Notes: generated by a model from the letters alone, not told the origin. DNA of 64,000 bases from Zea mays (GCF_902167145.1 NC_050100.1:215754081-215818080), one strand, 5' to 3'. Shown: positions 35,301-46,257, counted from the stretch's first letter. Numbers and translations: made by a program.

Positions 35301-36875
35301 TCAAGTACATTTTGGTACCCATCTTTGGATGGGTCCACCAAGGTTAGCTAACAAGTACTTAGGCACCCAAATGGCCTTTGTGCTAGTTTTAGGTGAACTA
35401 ATTACCTTTCTAGCACAAATGTCATTTTTGGGTCTCCTAAGCGAATATGAATGAATTGACATGGTAGACTTAGGATACTTACTCATGGGACAATCCTTGC
35501 ATAGGTGTCCCTTTCTTCGGCAAGTGTAGCAAAACTGATTTTTAATTTTGAAAGACTCCTTCTTGCCTTGCTTCTTGTTTGCTACATGGTTAGTGAGCCT
35601 CTTTCTTTCTAAAGTTAAGCCACTATCTTTTATGTAGGGACATGACTTAATCTCATGTCCCTTCTCATGACATTGATAACACTTTCTAGTGCATCTTCTC
35701 TTATTTGGAAGAGTGGCTTGTTTGTTACCTTGTGTGGAGCATGTGGAGACGTGGTTGAGGCACTTGTCATGAGCTTTGGATTTCTTATCTTGATGTTTGC
35801 TCATGACTTTCTTGGAAAGCTTGGTATTCTTTTGAAGGGGTTTTGTGCATGCTACGGTTGTCCCCTTCTCAAGCTTTTTCACCACATTATCATGGTTATC
35901 TTGAGAAGGTTGAGCATGACACTTTCCCTTCAAACGAGTTAAGCTCCTTCTTAGCATTCCAACTTCTTCCTTGAGCTCTTTATTTTCTTGTGTGATAGAA
36001 ATATCACTAATTCCTGAAATGTCTAGCTCAATGGAAGATTGGCTTTCTTGAGAGCAACATTTGTTAGCACATGGTAATATAGTTTCAATTTGAACACATG
36101 TGCACATGTGAGGTTGGTATGATTTCAAATTAGTTAACACAACCTCATGAGCCATTTCTAACATGATATGTGAATCCATAAATTTATTATGAGAGCACAC
36201 AAGCATATCATGTTTTTCTTGCAAAGCTAGATTTTCAATATTTAGCCTTTCTATCGTGTTCTTGAACATAGCATTTTTATTTTCTAATTGAGCAATATAT
36301 GATGAATGATTAACAACTTTAATTTGCTCAATTGAAATGTCTTCATACCTTTGGACCAAATCATCATGAGAGCACTTTAGCTTCTCATGCTCTTTGGTCA
36401 ACTTCTCTAAGTCTTCGATTTTTCTGATGAGGAAGTCTTCTTGCTTATGAAGCATTTCTTTTTGTTCTTCCGCTCTTTTCATGAGTTTGAGCAAGCTCAT
36501 CCGATGTTTCTTGCTTAGCTGAGCGAAGAATTGTTGAAGATCATCCTCATCTTCACTATCACTTTCTTGCTCCTCCTCATCCTCACTTTCGCTTTCACTG
36601 TCACTCCCATTAGCAATAAAGCACATATGAGAAGTGGATTTGAAAGACGAACCTTGTGAAGAGGTGGATTCGTCGTTTGGTCTCCATCGATCATTTTCTT
36701 CTTCTTCAATCTTGTTCTTCGCCTCATCTTCCTTCATTTTGAGGAACATCCTTTCGGCGATTTTCATGGCAAGATCTATTGCCCTAGGATCAATATCTGC
36801 ATCAAAAGATAAAGTCGAGGCAACCTCAACTTTTTCAAGCTTAGAAGCACTTTCGTTTCTTAGTCCCCCCGACAT
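35301..36875 (-). CDS. gag: Sirevirus-2 Gag-like protein (no capsid domain)
   Basis: An uninterrupted frame of 524 codons with ATG at 36875, 54 bp inside the 5' LTR and just after the primer site. The N-terminus (MSGGLRNESASKLEKVEVAS) has no UBN2/capsid region like that of Sirevirus-1. Next come an acidic Ser/Glu/Asp stretch (about residues 85-115) and long coiled coils (about 120-330). Two CCHC knuckles follow, CYQCHEKGHEIKSC (about 408-421) and CYTCRRKGHLCKDC (about 458-471). The C-terminus carries two WVPK motifs as in other Sirevirus Gags. It could bind RNA and oligomerise; forming a particle alone is doubtful. The open frame argues for retained function or youth. Confidence 0.88.
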   Translation of the reverse strand: MSGGLRNESASKLEKVEVASTLSFDADIDPRAIDLAMKIAERMFLKMKEDEAKNKIEEEENDRWRPNDESTSSQGSSFKSTSHMCFIANGSDSESESEDEEEQESDSEDEDDLQQFFAQLSKKHRMSLLKLMKRAEEQKEMLHKQEDFLIRKIEDLEKLTKEHEKLKCSHDDLVQRYEDISIEQIKVVNHSSYIAQLENKNAMFKNTIERLNIENLALQEKHDMLVCSHNKFMDSHIMLEMAHEVVLTNLKSYQPHMCTCVQIETILPCANKCCSQESQSSIELDISGISDISITQENKELKEEVGMLRRSLTRLKGKCHAQPSQDNHDNVVKKLEKGTTVACTKPLQKNTKLSKKVMSKHQDKKSKAHDKCLNHVSTCSTQGNKQATLPNKRRCTRKCYQCHEKGHEIKSCPYIKDSGLTLERKRLTNHVANKKQGKKESFKIKNQFCYTCRRKGHLCKDCPMSKYPKSTMSIHSYSLRRPKNDICARKVISSPKTSTKAIWVPKYLLANLGGPIQRWVPKCT

Positions 36876-36915
36876 GATGTTTCCTCACGCGGTTAAGCGT
36901 TAGAACGAGGATTAT

Positions 36916-36927
36916 GCTCCGATACCA
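36916..36927 (-). other. Sirevirus-2 primer-binding site
   Basis: On the - strand TGGTATCGGAGC lies two bases inside the LTR. It differs from the Sirevirus-1 site TGGTATCAGAGC at one position. Confidence 0.85.
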
Positions 36928-36929
36928 AT

Positions 36930-39210
36930 TGAAAGTTGCCTAGAGGGGGGGTGAATAGGCAAGTTAAAACTTTTTCAACAAAAACTAGAAGCAAACTGGG
37001 TAAAACTGAATTGATCTCGAAATTCACCCAGTTAACTTTGGAAATGAGATGTTCTAAATGATCCACAGGGTTCAAAGTAGTAGATCTGAGAAGGGCACTT
37101 CTCAAAATCCACACACCAAAAAGATATAAACAATCTTCCACGGAATGGTGAGAGAACGAAGAACACTAACAAACACAATGAGCAAGAACACAAGAGACAC
37201 AAGATTTATCCCGAGGTTCGGTCACACCACAAAAGGTGCCCTACTTCCTCGTTGAGGCGCCCACAAAGAGCCGGGTCTCTTTCAACCCTAATCCTCCCTT
37301 TGCCGACCACAAAGGTCAAGCCCACACAATAATCTTTGCTCAAACGAGCGGGTAATACAAACTTTCTTGTGGTCTTCCACAAGATTTGGGGACTCACAAA
37401 AGACACCTAGTCGTCTAGGAGCTAGAAGCTCCAAGAGTAATGAATCCACAAAGAACTCGATGTAGTACCAAAGCTCGAATGAAGAAGAAGAGCAAGAGAG
37501 ATTTAGAGATGAAGCACAAAACTACAGCTCTCAAGCTCACTCAAAGATTTCTCTCCAAAGATTTGAAATGGGAGAGGCAAGAGATGTGTGTGAGAGAGAG
37601 GGAGGTGTTTCTTGGGTTAGAAATGGAGTTCAAATCGTGCTCCCTGCTTTGGGGAGAGAGGTAGGAGGTAGTATATATAGGTGGAGCTCAAAACTAGCCG
37701 TTTGGGCAGATTTTTCTGCCTGAGACCGGTTGAACCGCCCCCTAGGGCGGTTGAACCGCCCCTGGCAGGCCTGGCAGCCTGTCTGCCAGTCTGACTGGCA
37801 GACTGACGCGCAGACTGACCGCAGACTGGTCAAAGTTGACCAAAACCGGTTGAACCGCCCAGGGGGGCGGTTGAACCGCCCCTGACAGCTCCTGGCGACC
37901 TGTTTGCCAGTCTGACTGGCAGACTGCAGATCAGAGGTCAGAGGGGTCAGAGACCAGCTGAACTGCCCCTCAGGACCAGTTCAACCGGTCTTGACCAGTG
38001 AGTTTAGGAGAGAAAACCCCAGCTCAACTGCTCGGAGGCAAGTTCAGCTGGTGTATGGTCAAAGAGGTTCACAGCTGAAGTTGAGTTCAGCTGAAGTTGA
38101 GAAAGCTCAACTCAGCTGAAGTTCAGCTCAGCTGAAAAGCTCAACACAGCTGAAGTCAAGTTCAGCTGGAAAGCTCAGCTGCAGTTGAAGAAGTTCAGCT
38201 GCTTTTCAGCAAGAACACTCTAGGTTTCTCAACCCTAACCATGGTCAACCATAGAACGTTAAAGAGATTTTTGCTTTTCAAAAATAGCTTTTGAATAGAG
38301 AGGTTTGAGCTTTGGCAAACACCAACCTTCTTTTTGGATCCCCCTTTATAGTACGACGATTCCTATACTCAAGTTAAATAAAATATAATGAAGTAAACTC
38401 CTTGAGTCATTGGTGTCTCATGTGTGATTTCTCCATGGCATTGCTTCATAAGGATCACAAACATCTTTGTCTCACCTTTTGAAGCAAACTCAAATCAAAC
38501 CCAGTGACTTGTACCATATCACCTTATATGAGTTCAAATCATGGCTTCAAGTCACCTTACTGATGCATCAACATGTTATAACTCTTCATAGCTGATTAGT
38601 TCATCGACTTAGTGCAAGTACTCTCTTCTTCACCTTAGCCATGGTACCTCGGTCTACAAGCTGTCGCTTGACCTTCACCTTCGCTTAGTTCCTCGAAGCC
38701 CTTTCCTTGCTATCTTCACCCTATCAAGCCATTCTTGAGTCACATCAAATTGAGCATCCATTGAGAGAATCATTTCTTCAATATTGTGAATCTTGCTTGA
38801 ATGTCTTCTAGATATAATTGTCAAGATCAATCAAGCTCTAGTTTGATTCTCATAAAAGCATATATGGACTGACAGTAATATGGTCAAGCCAATTCACGAT
38901 TCCTCATATCTTATTCTCTTTGGCTTGACCAATCCTCTAAATCACTTTGTCCTCTATTCTGGTCATATGTAGTGATTTCTCAGGTCTTGTCCATATATTC
39001 AAACCAATATAGAGATCATATTATATCCATTTGCATTGTCTCATTGGTTATTTAACCTCGTGTTGAACCTTTGTTCACTAATCATTATACACTATTCAAG
39101 TATGTTCATCATACTGAATTTCCTGTTCAACACTTAGCAAACTCGTTAGACCTTTAAATGTGTTATTATCCAAATCACCAAAACTCACAAAAGGGATGAA
39201 TGCACTTTCA
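36930..39210 (-). repeat. Sirevirus-2 5' LTR
   Basis: 2281 bp, almost identical to 27459-29740. The - strand TATATATA is at 37672-37679. The palindrome-rich stretch 37722-38211 (GGTTGAACCGCC, CTGCCAGTCTGACTGGCAG, TTCAGCTGAA types) lies upstream of it in the sense of the element. Confidence 0.95.
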
Positions 39211-39215
39211 GGCCT
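39211..39215. repeat. Target site duplication of Sirevirus-2, right copy (GGCCT)
   Basis: Matches 27454-27458. Confidence 0.96.
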
Positions 39216-39237
39216 GAAGCTCCAGAAAAAAACAAAG
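39216..39237 (+). pseudogene. VPS20/CHMP6-like exon, left arm, second half
   Basis: Resumes the exon cut at 27458 and reads EAPEKNK, ending at the likely donor AAAG/GTTT. The whole exon is present unbroken in the right arm at 48635-48806. Confidence 0.65.
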
Positions 39238-39528
39238 GTTTCGATCTCGTGTTATTATCCCATTCTATATTTTTATCAGGTACCCTTTTTTTGGTTTATA
39301 TGGTGCATTGATGATATATTTTCTGCGGACAGTTTGGGAGGAGCCGCTACCTGCATAAGTGGATGGAGCTGAGATGAATACGATTCACAATACATAACAA
39401 TGTTTTAAAAACAAAATACTAGGAAAAAAACCTAGGAGGAACAAGGTACCATGCTCAAAATATTTCATTTTCAAGTAAGAAACACTTATTATTTATGATG
39501 CTAGTTGGCCAATGTCATAAAAACATAC

Positions 39529-39630
39529 CTCATTAGCCAGTCCAAATAATACATGGTATGCTGCTCTATCTTTAAGCAACTTGACCCTCTCCTCTTTCGT
39601 CTTCTTCGCAATATCAATTACCTTCCGGTT
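39529..39630 (-). pseudogene. Unidentified exon fragment (KTKEERVKLLKDRAAYHV)
   Basis: The - strand reads NRKVIDIAKKTKEERVKLL, then KDRAAYHVLFGLANE, ending at a good donor GAG/GTATG. It lies between VPS20-like and NPF-like pieces but on the opposite strand to both. The frame is intact here; the right-arm copy (48244-48345) has lost one A. I do not recognise the gene. Confidence 0.5.
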
Positions 39631-40105
39631 AAATAAAGATCCTTAACATATTTCTTTTCCTATGCTTGTATTTATTTTATTACACTTGGTAATCCTGCAA
39701 TCAATGTTCTATTTATGATATGTATTCTAGATCTTCTATTATACTGTGAATTTTCATATTACATAATATGTATTGTGAATCGGGCGCGGCGCGGGGAGGA
39801 GGGTAATGCCATGGAATACACAATCTGTTTATGACATGTATTCTGTACTGGTCAGCCATAAATCAAGACCATGATAATCTACTACCAAACAATAGCCTTT
39901 GAAACAAAACATAAACGTTAAGAGTTTTTGGTGATGATACTTCAAAGTAGACAATTGTGCTAGTGCATCATGCAACAGAGCTTAAAAACAAAAAACTACT
40001 TTGATATTTCAATGTAAAAAAGGTATACCTCTTTCGCTTGCTTTGAATTGAGATTTGCTTCATTATGATAATCCATCAGGTCACTTCGTAATTCTCCAGG
40101 CTGCA

Positions 40106-40459
40106 GTGAGAAATAATGGAGGCCTCGTCAAGGAGGCCAAGGCCATCATCCGTTTGTTCCCGATATGGGTGGCATGCCTGCTCTACGCGGTGGCGTACTC
40201 GCAGTCCTCGACGTTCTTCACGAAACAGGCGGCGACCCTGGACCGGCGGATCAGGCGGCACTTCCAGGTGCCACCTGCTGCGCTGCATAGCTTCATCAGC
40301 ATCACAATCGTGGTCATCATCCCTATCTACGAGCGCGTCCTCGTGTCGGTGTCGCGCCGGTACTCCGGCAAACCATCAGGGATCACCATGCTGCAGCGCA
40401 TTGGCACAGGGATGTTCTTCTCGCTCTTGTCCACGGGCATCGCGACGCTCGTCGAGAAT
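40106..40459 (+). pseudogene. NPF/PTR transporter fragment, left arm
   Basis: About 115 codons reading GGLVKEAKAIIRLFPIWVAC, then LLYAVAYSQSSTFFTKQA, RRHFQVPPAALHSF, PIYERVLVSVSRR and GITMLQRIGTGMF. This is the middle membrane-helix block of plant NPF (NRT1/PTR) proton-coupled peptide or nitrate transporters, which are normally about 550-600 residues. The rest is absent and there is no start. The reading runs on through non-homologous sequence to a stop at 40552. Compared with the right arm it has several replacements away from the family (IYERVLVS for IYDRVLVP, LSTGIATL for LSMVIAAL). Confidence 0.82.
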
Positions 40460-40619
40460 CGGAGTTGCGATCTGGAGGCCGCCACATGGAGGCTCTACCC
40501 TTCCTACGGGAGAGCCATTCGATGCTACCTCGTAGACCTACGATCTATCTAGGCACGGAAATGGCGTTAGTGCAGGTGTGTGTGTGCGGTGCGGTGCAAG
40601 GGGGGAGGGGAGGTGGACA

Positions 40620-40624
40620 GCTTT
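40620..40624. repeat. Target site duplication of the solo LTR, left copy (GCTTT)
   Basis: GCTTT recurs at 44216-44220. The right arm carries the single site as AAAGC at 47242-47246. Confidence 0.92.
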
Positions 40625-43600
40625 TGTAACACCCTGAATTTGGGGGTATAAAATTTCTTTGCTCATATTCACAAATTCAGGTGTTACTTCCCTTTTCTCA
40701 TCCTTCCCCAATCTTCTCTTTCTCATTTCTATAGGAGAAAAGTGGTTATTTTATTTGTAATTATAGTCTATTAGCTCAAACTCCAAGGGAGTATGAATTG
40801 TTGCATCATGTTGAACCCTAGATTTCACTTTTGTTTGGTGCATAATTCTTGGAAAGTCTAATTTGAGTTTGTGGCTTATTTGAATTTGAATCAAATAGAG
40901 AAAATAAAAAGAAAAGGGGAAACAAATGCCAGAATGAAAGAAAAAGGAAAAGAAGCCCAACCCTGCCCCCCCCCCTCAGCCTTTCGGCCCAGCCTGGCCC
41001 ATCCCGCGCGCGCGCCTCTTCCCCCCCCCCGCTCTCTCTGCCCTGGTGGGCCCGCCCGTCAGCGCGGCCGCCTTCCCCGCGCCCGCACCCGCTTTCCCCT
41101 CTCTCTTTGCTCGCGGGCCCGGCCTGTCAGCCCTGTCTTCCCCGTGTAACCGCCGCCCGAGCTGCGCGCTACCGCGGACTCCGCGCCCACGTCGCGCGTG
41201 GAGCTCGCAACCGCCCCGCCCCCGGCCACTTGAGCCCAGAACCCCACTTGCCCTATCCCCCTCCCTCATTTGTGCACCAACAGACCCCTCTCTCACCTCC
41301 CCCTCGCTGTGCGCACGCCAAAGCGCCGCCGCCACTAACCATCGCCGCCCGAGCCCGTTTCCCCGTCGCCGTTGGAGCTCCGCCGTGCTCTCTGCCACGG
41401 TGAGCTTCGCCTCGACGTCCGCAACCCGGGACGCGCCCCAGTTTCCCCTCCCCCTCCCTATTTCCCTCTGCCCGCGCTCACCCGCCGTCCTCCGTGCAGC
41501 CGCGGAGGTCCGCCACCGCCGACCCGGGCCGTCATCGCGCCATTACCGCCACCGAGGAGTCCCCGGAGTCCGCCTTGAGGTAAGGAACCTCCCCTGCCCT
41601 CTCCCTTCCTCTCTATTGCTCTCTGCTGCGCTTAATTCCTCGTCGGAGTTGATTAACGCCGCCGCCGAGTCGCTTCGCCGTGAACCGCCCCCCTCCGGTG
41701 CCCCTGCCCCGACCCAGTCCCCACCGGACGATTCCCCGCGCCCTCCCCAACCTTCCCGGCCGCTCAGGTCGCCCCAAAGACCCGCAGAGCGCCCGCGCCC
41801 CTCGTCTCCGGCGAGTTCTCCGCCGCGGAGACGAGCGCCGCCGCCTCTGCTAGCCGTAGGAAAGGCCAAGGCCGGCCACCCGACCCCCGTCGTTCATCCC
41901 AGATCGGGCGGCCCTGATTCAATTAGCCCGGGCCCAATCCTGGTCGTCCGCCGGAGATCCAACGGCCCAGGGCCGCTTCCCTCACACCCCGCGCCCGCTC
42001 TGCCCGCTGGCCCCGCCTGTCAGCCCGCCCGCGCCCGCGCTGCTCGCTGGCCCCGCCTGTCAGCCCGCCCGCGCCCGCGCTGCCCGCCTGGCCCCGCCTG
42101 TCAGCTCGCCGCCCCGCGCTGCCCGCCTGGCCCCGCCTGTCAGCCGCTCAGGCTGCCGCGCGCTCGCGCGCCCGCCCGCGGATCTAATCCTGCGCGTTAA
42201 TCTGAGATCCGACGGCCGTAGGAGCCCGATACCCCTTCGCCCGCGCGTTTTCTTAAAGAGACCCCCGGTTTTCTGAAATTTAACCCGCCGTCCCTGGATT
42301 CTCACAGTTAGGTCCTCGGACCTTTTATTTAATTCAAAATAAGTATTTAGGGTATATTTTTAACCCCTAAACTTGTAAAATTCATAACTTTGTCATATGA
42401 ACCCCAAATTAGGTGCTTCAAATTGCAAAATGCTCATAGGATTTTTGTCTATCTATTTAAACAATGTTTCCCTGCTGTTTCCATGTCCCAATTAATAGTT
42501 GATCATTAGGATAGGATTAAGGTTATTGGAACCCTATTTGAGATAAATAGAAGATGGTAGACTTTAATAAAAGTTAGAGCACCTAAGTTTATGGACTTAA
42601 ACACCTAAGTTTAGGAACTTAAAACCATGTAATGATTTAACCCCACCACTGACTTAAATTTGATTAGTGAATAATGAATCACTTTGTATAGTCCTCTACC
42701 TTAGACCTAGGGAACACCAGAGTGTCTATCCCTTTTCTATTATGAACTTGTGATCTCTCTGCTGCATATGTTTGGTATATTGCTTTTGTGTGTTATTTCC
42801 CAAGTGCATAGTGTGAATGATTACTTTACGTAGACAACGAGCAGTCTGTGTTTCCCGAGGAAGTTGCAGAGGAAGTCCCTGATCAGCAGTTTGGTGAAGG
42901 CAAGTGTCCTCTGACCCATTATGTCCTATTCACTTATAACTTACTATCCCGCATTACTTACTTGAAACCTAAGGATTGACTAGCTTTACACTTTACTTTA
43001 TCCTTGATGACCTTATGGGCTGTTATGGTTAGCATTCTGCTATTGCCTTAACTTAATCAATGAACATGATGTGGCTATTTATGATACTGTTATCCTGATG
43101 ATGTTGATGATCTTGTGATACTCTAGGGGGCTCAGGCTGTTTCCTGAGTACCTCTCCGTAAGGACCTGTTCGTTGAGAGACCACCCGGGATAACAGTGCA
43201 ACCATGAGGGTGAAATGGGATGCCCTTAGCTAATTAATTAGAGGAACTAGAGGTGTAGTTGCTTAGCCGTCGTGCCGTCAATGGGGTCCAGGCACAGTGC
43301 TTGCTCTGCCGAGGCTGAGTGACGAGGTTCTTTCGTTTTGCTCTTTGTTAGTCACTCTCCTGCGGGGAGGGGTACTGTGTTTATCAAACTGGAGAAACCT
43401 AACGGGCAGCTATGATCTCTAGGGAATCTTTGTAAAAGCTACGTAGTGATGCCCTGCCGGACCACCTAGGTAGTGGTCAATGGGGATTAGCTCTCCCCGG
43501 GCAGAAAGGGAATCATGACTCATGGGTAAAGTGTGCAACCTCTGTAGAGGGTAGTGAAACTGATATATCAGCCGTGCTCACGGTTAAGAGCAGCCTTGGG

Positions 43601-44215
43601 ATCCTCTTTGATTAGAGATACAGATGGTTCGAGATTCAAGGATTATGTTATGGTTTTGGTTCGACTATGATGATGTTGTTCCTCGATGAGGAAATGGTTT
43701 ACGGGTTGGTTAATGCTAAAATCTGGCTTCTACTAATGATAAATACCTGACCAACTAAAAGCAACTGCTTGAGCCTAACCCCACATAAAACTAGTCCACT
43801 TCAGCCAAACGGGACATTTGCTGAGTACGTTGATGTGTACTCATCCTTGCTTTACCACAAAACACCAGGTTGTCCGCATTGTAACCACTGCTCAGGAGAA
43901 GGCGAAGCCGTGGAAGGAGACTTCCAGGAGTTCCAAGACTACGACGAGTTTTAGGTGTGGGTTGGCGGCAACCCCCAGTCAGCTGCCTGTGAAGGCCTTA
44001 TCTTTACTGCGTTTCGCTAGCACTTTGATTTAACTGTTAAGTTGATGACTATGTGGATGTCTATGACTCTGTGATGTAATAAGTTAATACTCTTTTATGT
44101 TATTATTCGAGCATTGTGCGATGATGTTCATTTATGTAATCGCTGTGTACGTGAGTTCTGATCCTGGCACGTACATAGTTCGCATTCGGTTTGCCTTCCA
44201 AAACCGGGTGTGACA
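40625..44215. mobile_element. 3.6 kb solo LTR, probably from a Gypsy chromovirus (Tekay/Del-like)
   Basis: It starts TGTAACACCC and ends GGGTGTGACA (TG...CA with short inverted ends), is flanked by GCTTT on both sides, and has an empty counterpart in the right arm. No primer site, gag, pol or second LTR is present, so it is a solo LTR left by recombination between two LTRs. Long LTRs with these termini are known for Tekay/Del chromoviruses; that assignment is inference. The 41.0-42.2 kb part is very CpG and C rich with a tandem CCCCGCCTGTCAGCC(C/G)GC motif (about 42010-42150), which makes long spurious open frames. Orientation was not decided. Confidence 0.8.
42010..42150. repeat. Degenerate GC-rich tandem repeat in the solo LTR
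   Basis: CTGGCCCCGCCTGTCAGC occurs four times (about 42009, 42048, 42089 and 42128) at intervals of about 39-41 bp within Pro/Arg/Ala-coding frames. I treat it as noncoding. Confidence 0.75.
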
Positions 44216-44220
44216 GCTTT
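44216..44220. repeat. Target site duplication of the solo LTR, right copy (GCTTT)
   Basis: Matches 40620-40624. Confidence 0.92.
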
Positions 44221-44822
44221 GGAGGGGAGGTGCATCGCGCATTGTCTCTGCCGGTGGGGTGGGGCGGCGGGATGGGTTTTCCGGTAGGGGTGGGCAGCGG
44301 GCGGTACAGACGATCTTCCATTGCGCGGATCCACGACGCGGTACAAGAATTCCATGGATGGCGGGCAGAGGAGTAGATGGCGCACCTTCCATGGATGGCG
44401 GACCTCCCAGTAATGGGGAGAGGAGATCCACGGCAGATGGACCCGCAGCACTCCATGCCATCGCGCCCAAGCCGGACTACGCACCGTGGCGACTATCTCC
44501 CTGCTCGGTGATTTCATAGCAACCGCGGGCGCTGCTCGTCCCTTCCACCTTGGTGTCTCTACCCTCCTCGTCCTCCTCGGGCTTGGCATGGGCGGGGTTC
44601 GCGGGGTGCGAGGGCGACACGGAGGTGGATTGGAACCGCAAAGGCCATCGTCACGTGGGCCTCGTCGACGTCCTCATCGTCGGGCTTAGCACGAGTGGGA
44701 AGCGGGAGGCGGCGAAGGCGGATCGGAGCCGCGGAGGGTCGGGGACTGCGGGGGAGGTTAGGGATTGGGTACAACTGTGAGGGTGGGTCGCAGGATCGGA
44801 CGGCTGGTGGGATCGGACGGCT
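44221..44822. other. GC-rich segment of the left Helitron copy
   Basis: This matches 46566-47241 of the right arm inverted. It is GC-rich, with open stretches on both strands but no recognised domain. It could be a captured first exon or promoter. The right arm carries an extra 72-bp tandem unit that is single here. Confidence 0.55.
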
Positions 44823-45141
44823 GAAAATCATAATGATAAAACAGATGGTTGAGATTACATAACGACAGAACGGCAGGCTACCCTTGTAGCCTTAATAAGT
44901 AGTAAAGATAATCTGCAATGGCTATCTGATAGAACAATTTGACTCTGCAAGACAAGGTTGGTCTGTTTAGACAGGTGCCATGCACATACACAGTACATGA
45001 ATAAGAGATGCCTGTCTCGGACAAACAAGAGCTCCACGGGTAAGGAGTGAATGCAACTTTGGCATCTCATGAGATGTCAAGAAATAAATACCTCATGAAA
45101 ACCCATGCTTAAAAAACAAATCACAACCCTGGGAACAGCTT

Positions 45142-46257
45142 CAAATTGGACAAATCACAACTCACAACTCTTCCACGCCTGCGCCCCCGAATTCCCAAAT
45201 CCTGCGGCGCCTCCGCCCCAACCCCACTCGTTGACTCCTCTCTTCCGAACACGCCGGAGGAATCCTTCTCCGTGACTCGTCTTCCACCTCTCTACCGGGC
45301 TGGCGTGGATTGGTCTCTTCTTCTGCTGGTAAGTAATCCTAGCTTTGCTTGAACGGAATTCCATCTTCAATAGTTGGTTTGTTCGCAATCAAACCCAAAT
45401 CTTTCTTCCTCCCCAATTGAGTTAATCGTGGATTTATGTGCTGCCGCGATGCCCCCACTGATTCAATCTATCCACCCGTGTAGCATGGTACGATTTGGTT
45501 CTTCTTCAGTGCACCTAGATCGACATTAGTCAACGCCATATGTCAATCAACGTGCCGAACCATTTGGGTGTTAACTGAACCTCTTGCTCGGGGGTGTTAC
45601 CGTGTTAGATCTGTTTGGTTTTCAAGAGCGAACAGCTTAACTGCTTAAGTTTGGTAGTTCACATCGAACCGGTGTCTATGATTTTTCTCTGTCAGACCTT
45701 TTTATAAGGATTCAAGGTGGCTATAATCATGTCTGAGAAACGAGAACTTTACAAACTATTTTTCCTGTTTCCAAATAGATCGTTTTTCTTATTTCCAAAT
45801 AGATGGTTTTTCCTGTTTACAAATAAATGGTAAAACAAAGTACCTATAATCAAACATTTTAAACCGGTTGCCATTAGTATGCACAATGCACTGAAGTATT
45901 TAGATCATGTCAGTTTAGCTGACAGTCTACCACGGAAGCTATTGGTCCAGGTTACATATTGGAATCCATGCTAATAATATGAATTGTATTTATTTACAAT
46001 AATACTACTACTTTAAAGTAAACAAATGCCTCAGCCTCCTGCCTGAAACCAGCCAGGTTATGAGCTAAGTGCTCCTATGCCCCTGCCAAGAAGAAATGCC
46101 TCCAGTCTTGTTGGCATACTGATATATACAGTTGATAAATGAATAACAGAATAAGTAACTCAAATATATCTACTTGCTGATGGTTTAAGCAGGGGTTCAG
46201 GGTTTTTCTCTGCCCTTGTGGCTGAGGCTTCTAATTAATCATAATAATGCCTCGGGA
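45142..46257 (+). other. Loop between the arms: likely first exon and first intron of a gene
   Basis: This sequence is present once. 45160-45328 is C/T rich and looks like a plant 5' untranslated or first exon, ending at a strong donor CTG/GTAAGT (45329). The rest is AT-rich and intron-like. A matching acceptor TCTTGCAG ends at 46455, inside the right arm, followed by a short exon that is broken by the Helitron at 46491/46492. No protein could be named. The gene model is inference from splice-site appearance only. Confidence 0.45.

Larger units (their letters stand above)
27459..39210 (-). mobile_element. Sirevirus-2: Copia-like element with gag but no pol, non-autonomous
   Basis: An 11,752 bp element on the - strand with two 2.28 kb LTRs, a GGCCT duplication, a Met-type primer site and a polypurine tract. 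The only protein is a 524-codon Gag. The 5.5 kb between gag and the 3' LTR contains no protease, integrase, RT or RNase H in any frame. I count about 12 substitutions and one indel between the LTRs (about 0.5 percent), so it moved recently and must have used enzymes from elsewhere. The Gag zinc knuckles, WVPK end and repeated polypurine motifs place it with the Sireviruses. Family name not assigned. Confidence 0.9.
23267..44908 (-). mobile_element. Helitron, left copy (- strand; 3' end outside the window)
   Basis: The 5' terminus on the - strand is TCTTTACTACTTATTAAGG at 44908, preceded by A, as expected for insertion between A and T. The element then runs leftward and is cut by Sirevirus-1 at 23267; its last approximately 880 bp, including the hairpin and CTAG end, should lie left of the window. 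No Rep/helicase coding was seen, so this is a non-autonomous, gene-fragment-carrying Helitron. It contains VPS20-like, NPF-like and unnamed exon pieces, and the Sirevirus-2 and solo LTR insertions. Confidence 0.82.
23267..45141 (-). repeat. Left arm of a giant inverted repeat (contains two later insertions)
   Basis: With the inserts 27459-39210 and 40625-44215 removed, this sequence matches the reverse complement of 46258-52844 along its whole length. The outermost match visible is ACACCCCCTTGATGG at 23267 against 52830-52844. The inner end is the AGCTT at 45137-45141 against 46258. Sampled divergence is about 1 percent near 23300-23600, about 3 percent in the inner 230 bp and about 4 percent around 40100-40560. 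The arm very likely continues left of Sirevirus-1, beyond the window. Confidence 0.92.

Noticed and set aside
35655..35942. A + strand open frame of 95 codons
   Set aside because: It is the antisense shadow of the Sirevirus-2 gag zinc-knuckle region.
40055..40552. A short functional transporter gene
   Set aside because: Only the middle helices of an NPF protein are present, without start, N-terminal or C-terminal domains, and the reading runs into unrelated sequence.
41046..42200. A 384-codon open frame in GC-rich sequence
   Set aside because: It lies wholly inside the solo LTR, has a Pro/Arg/Ala-biased product from C-rich repeats and shows no domain. Overlapping open frames occur on both strands.
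45146..45352. A 68-codon open frame in the loop as a small gene
   Set aside because: It has no ATG start and crosses a strong splice donor at 45329. It reads better as an untranslated first exon running into an intron.
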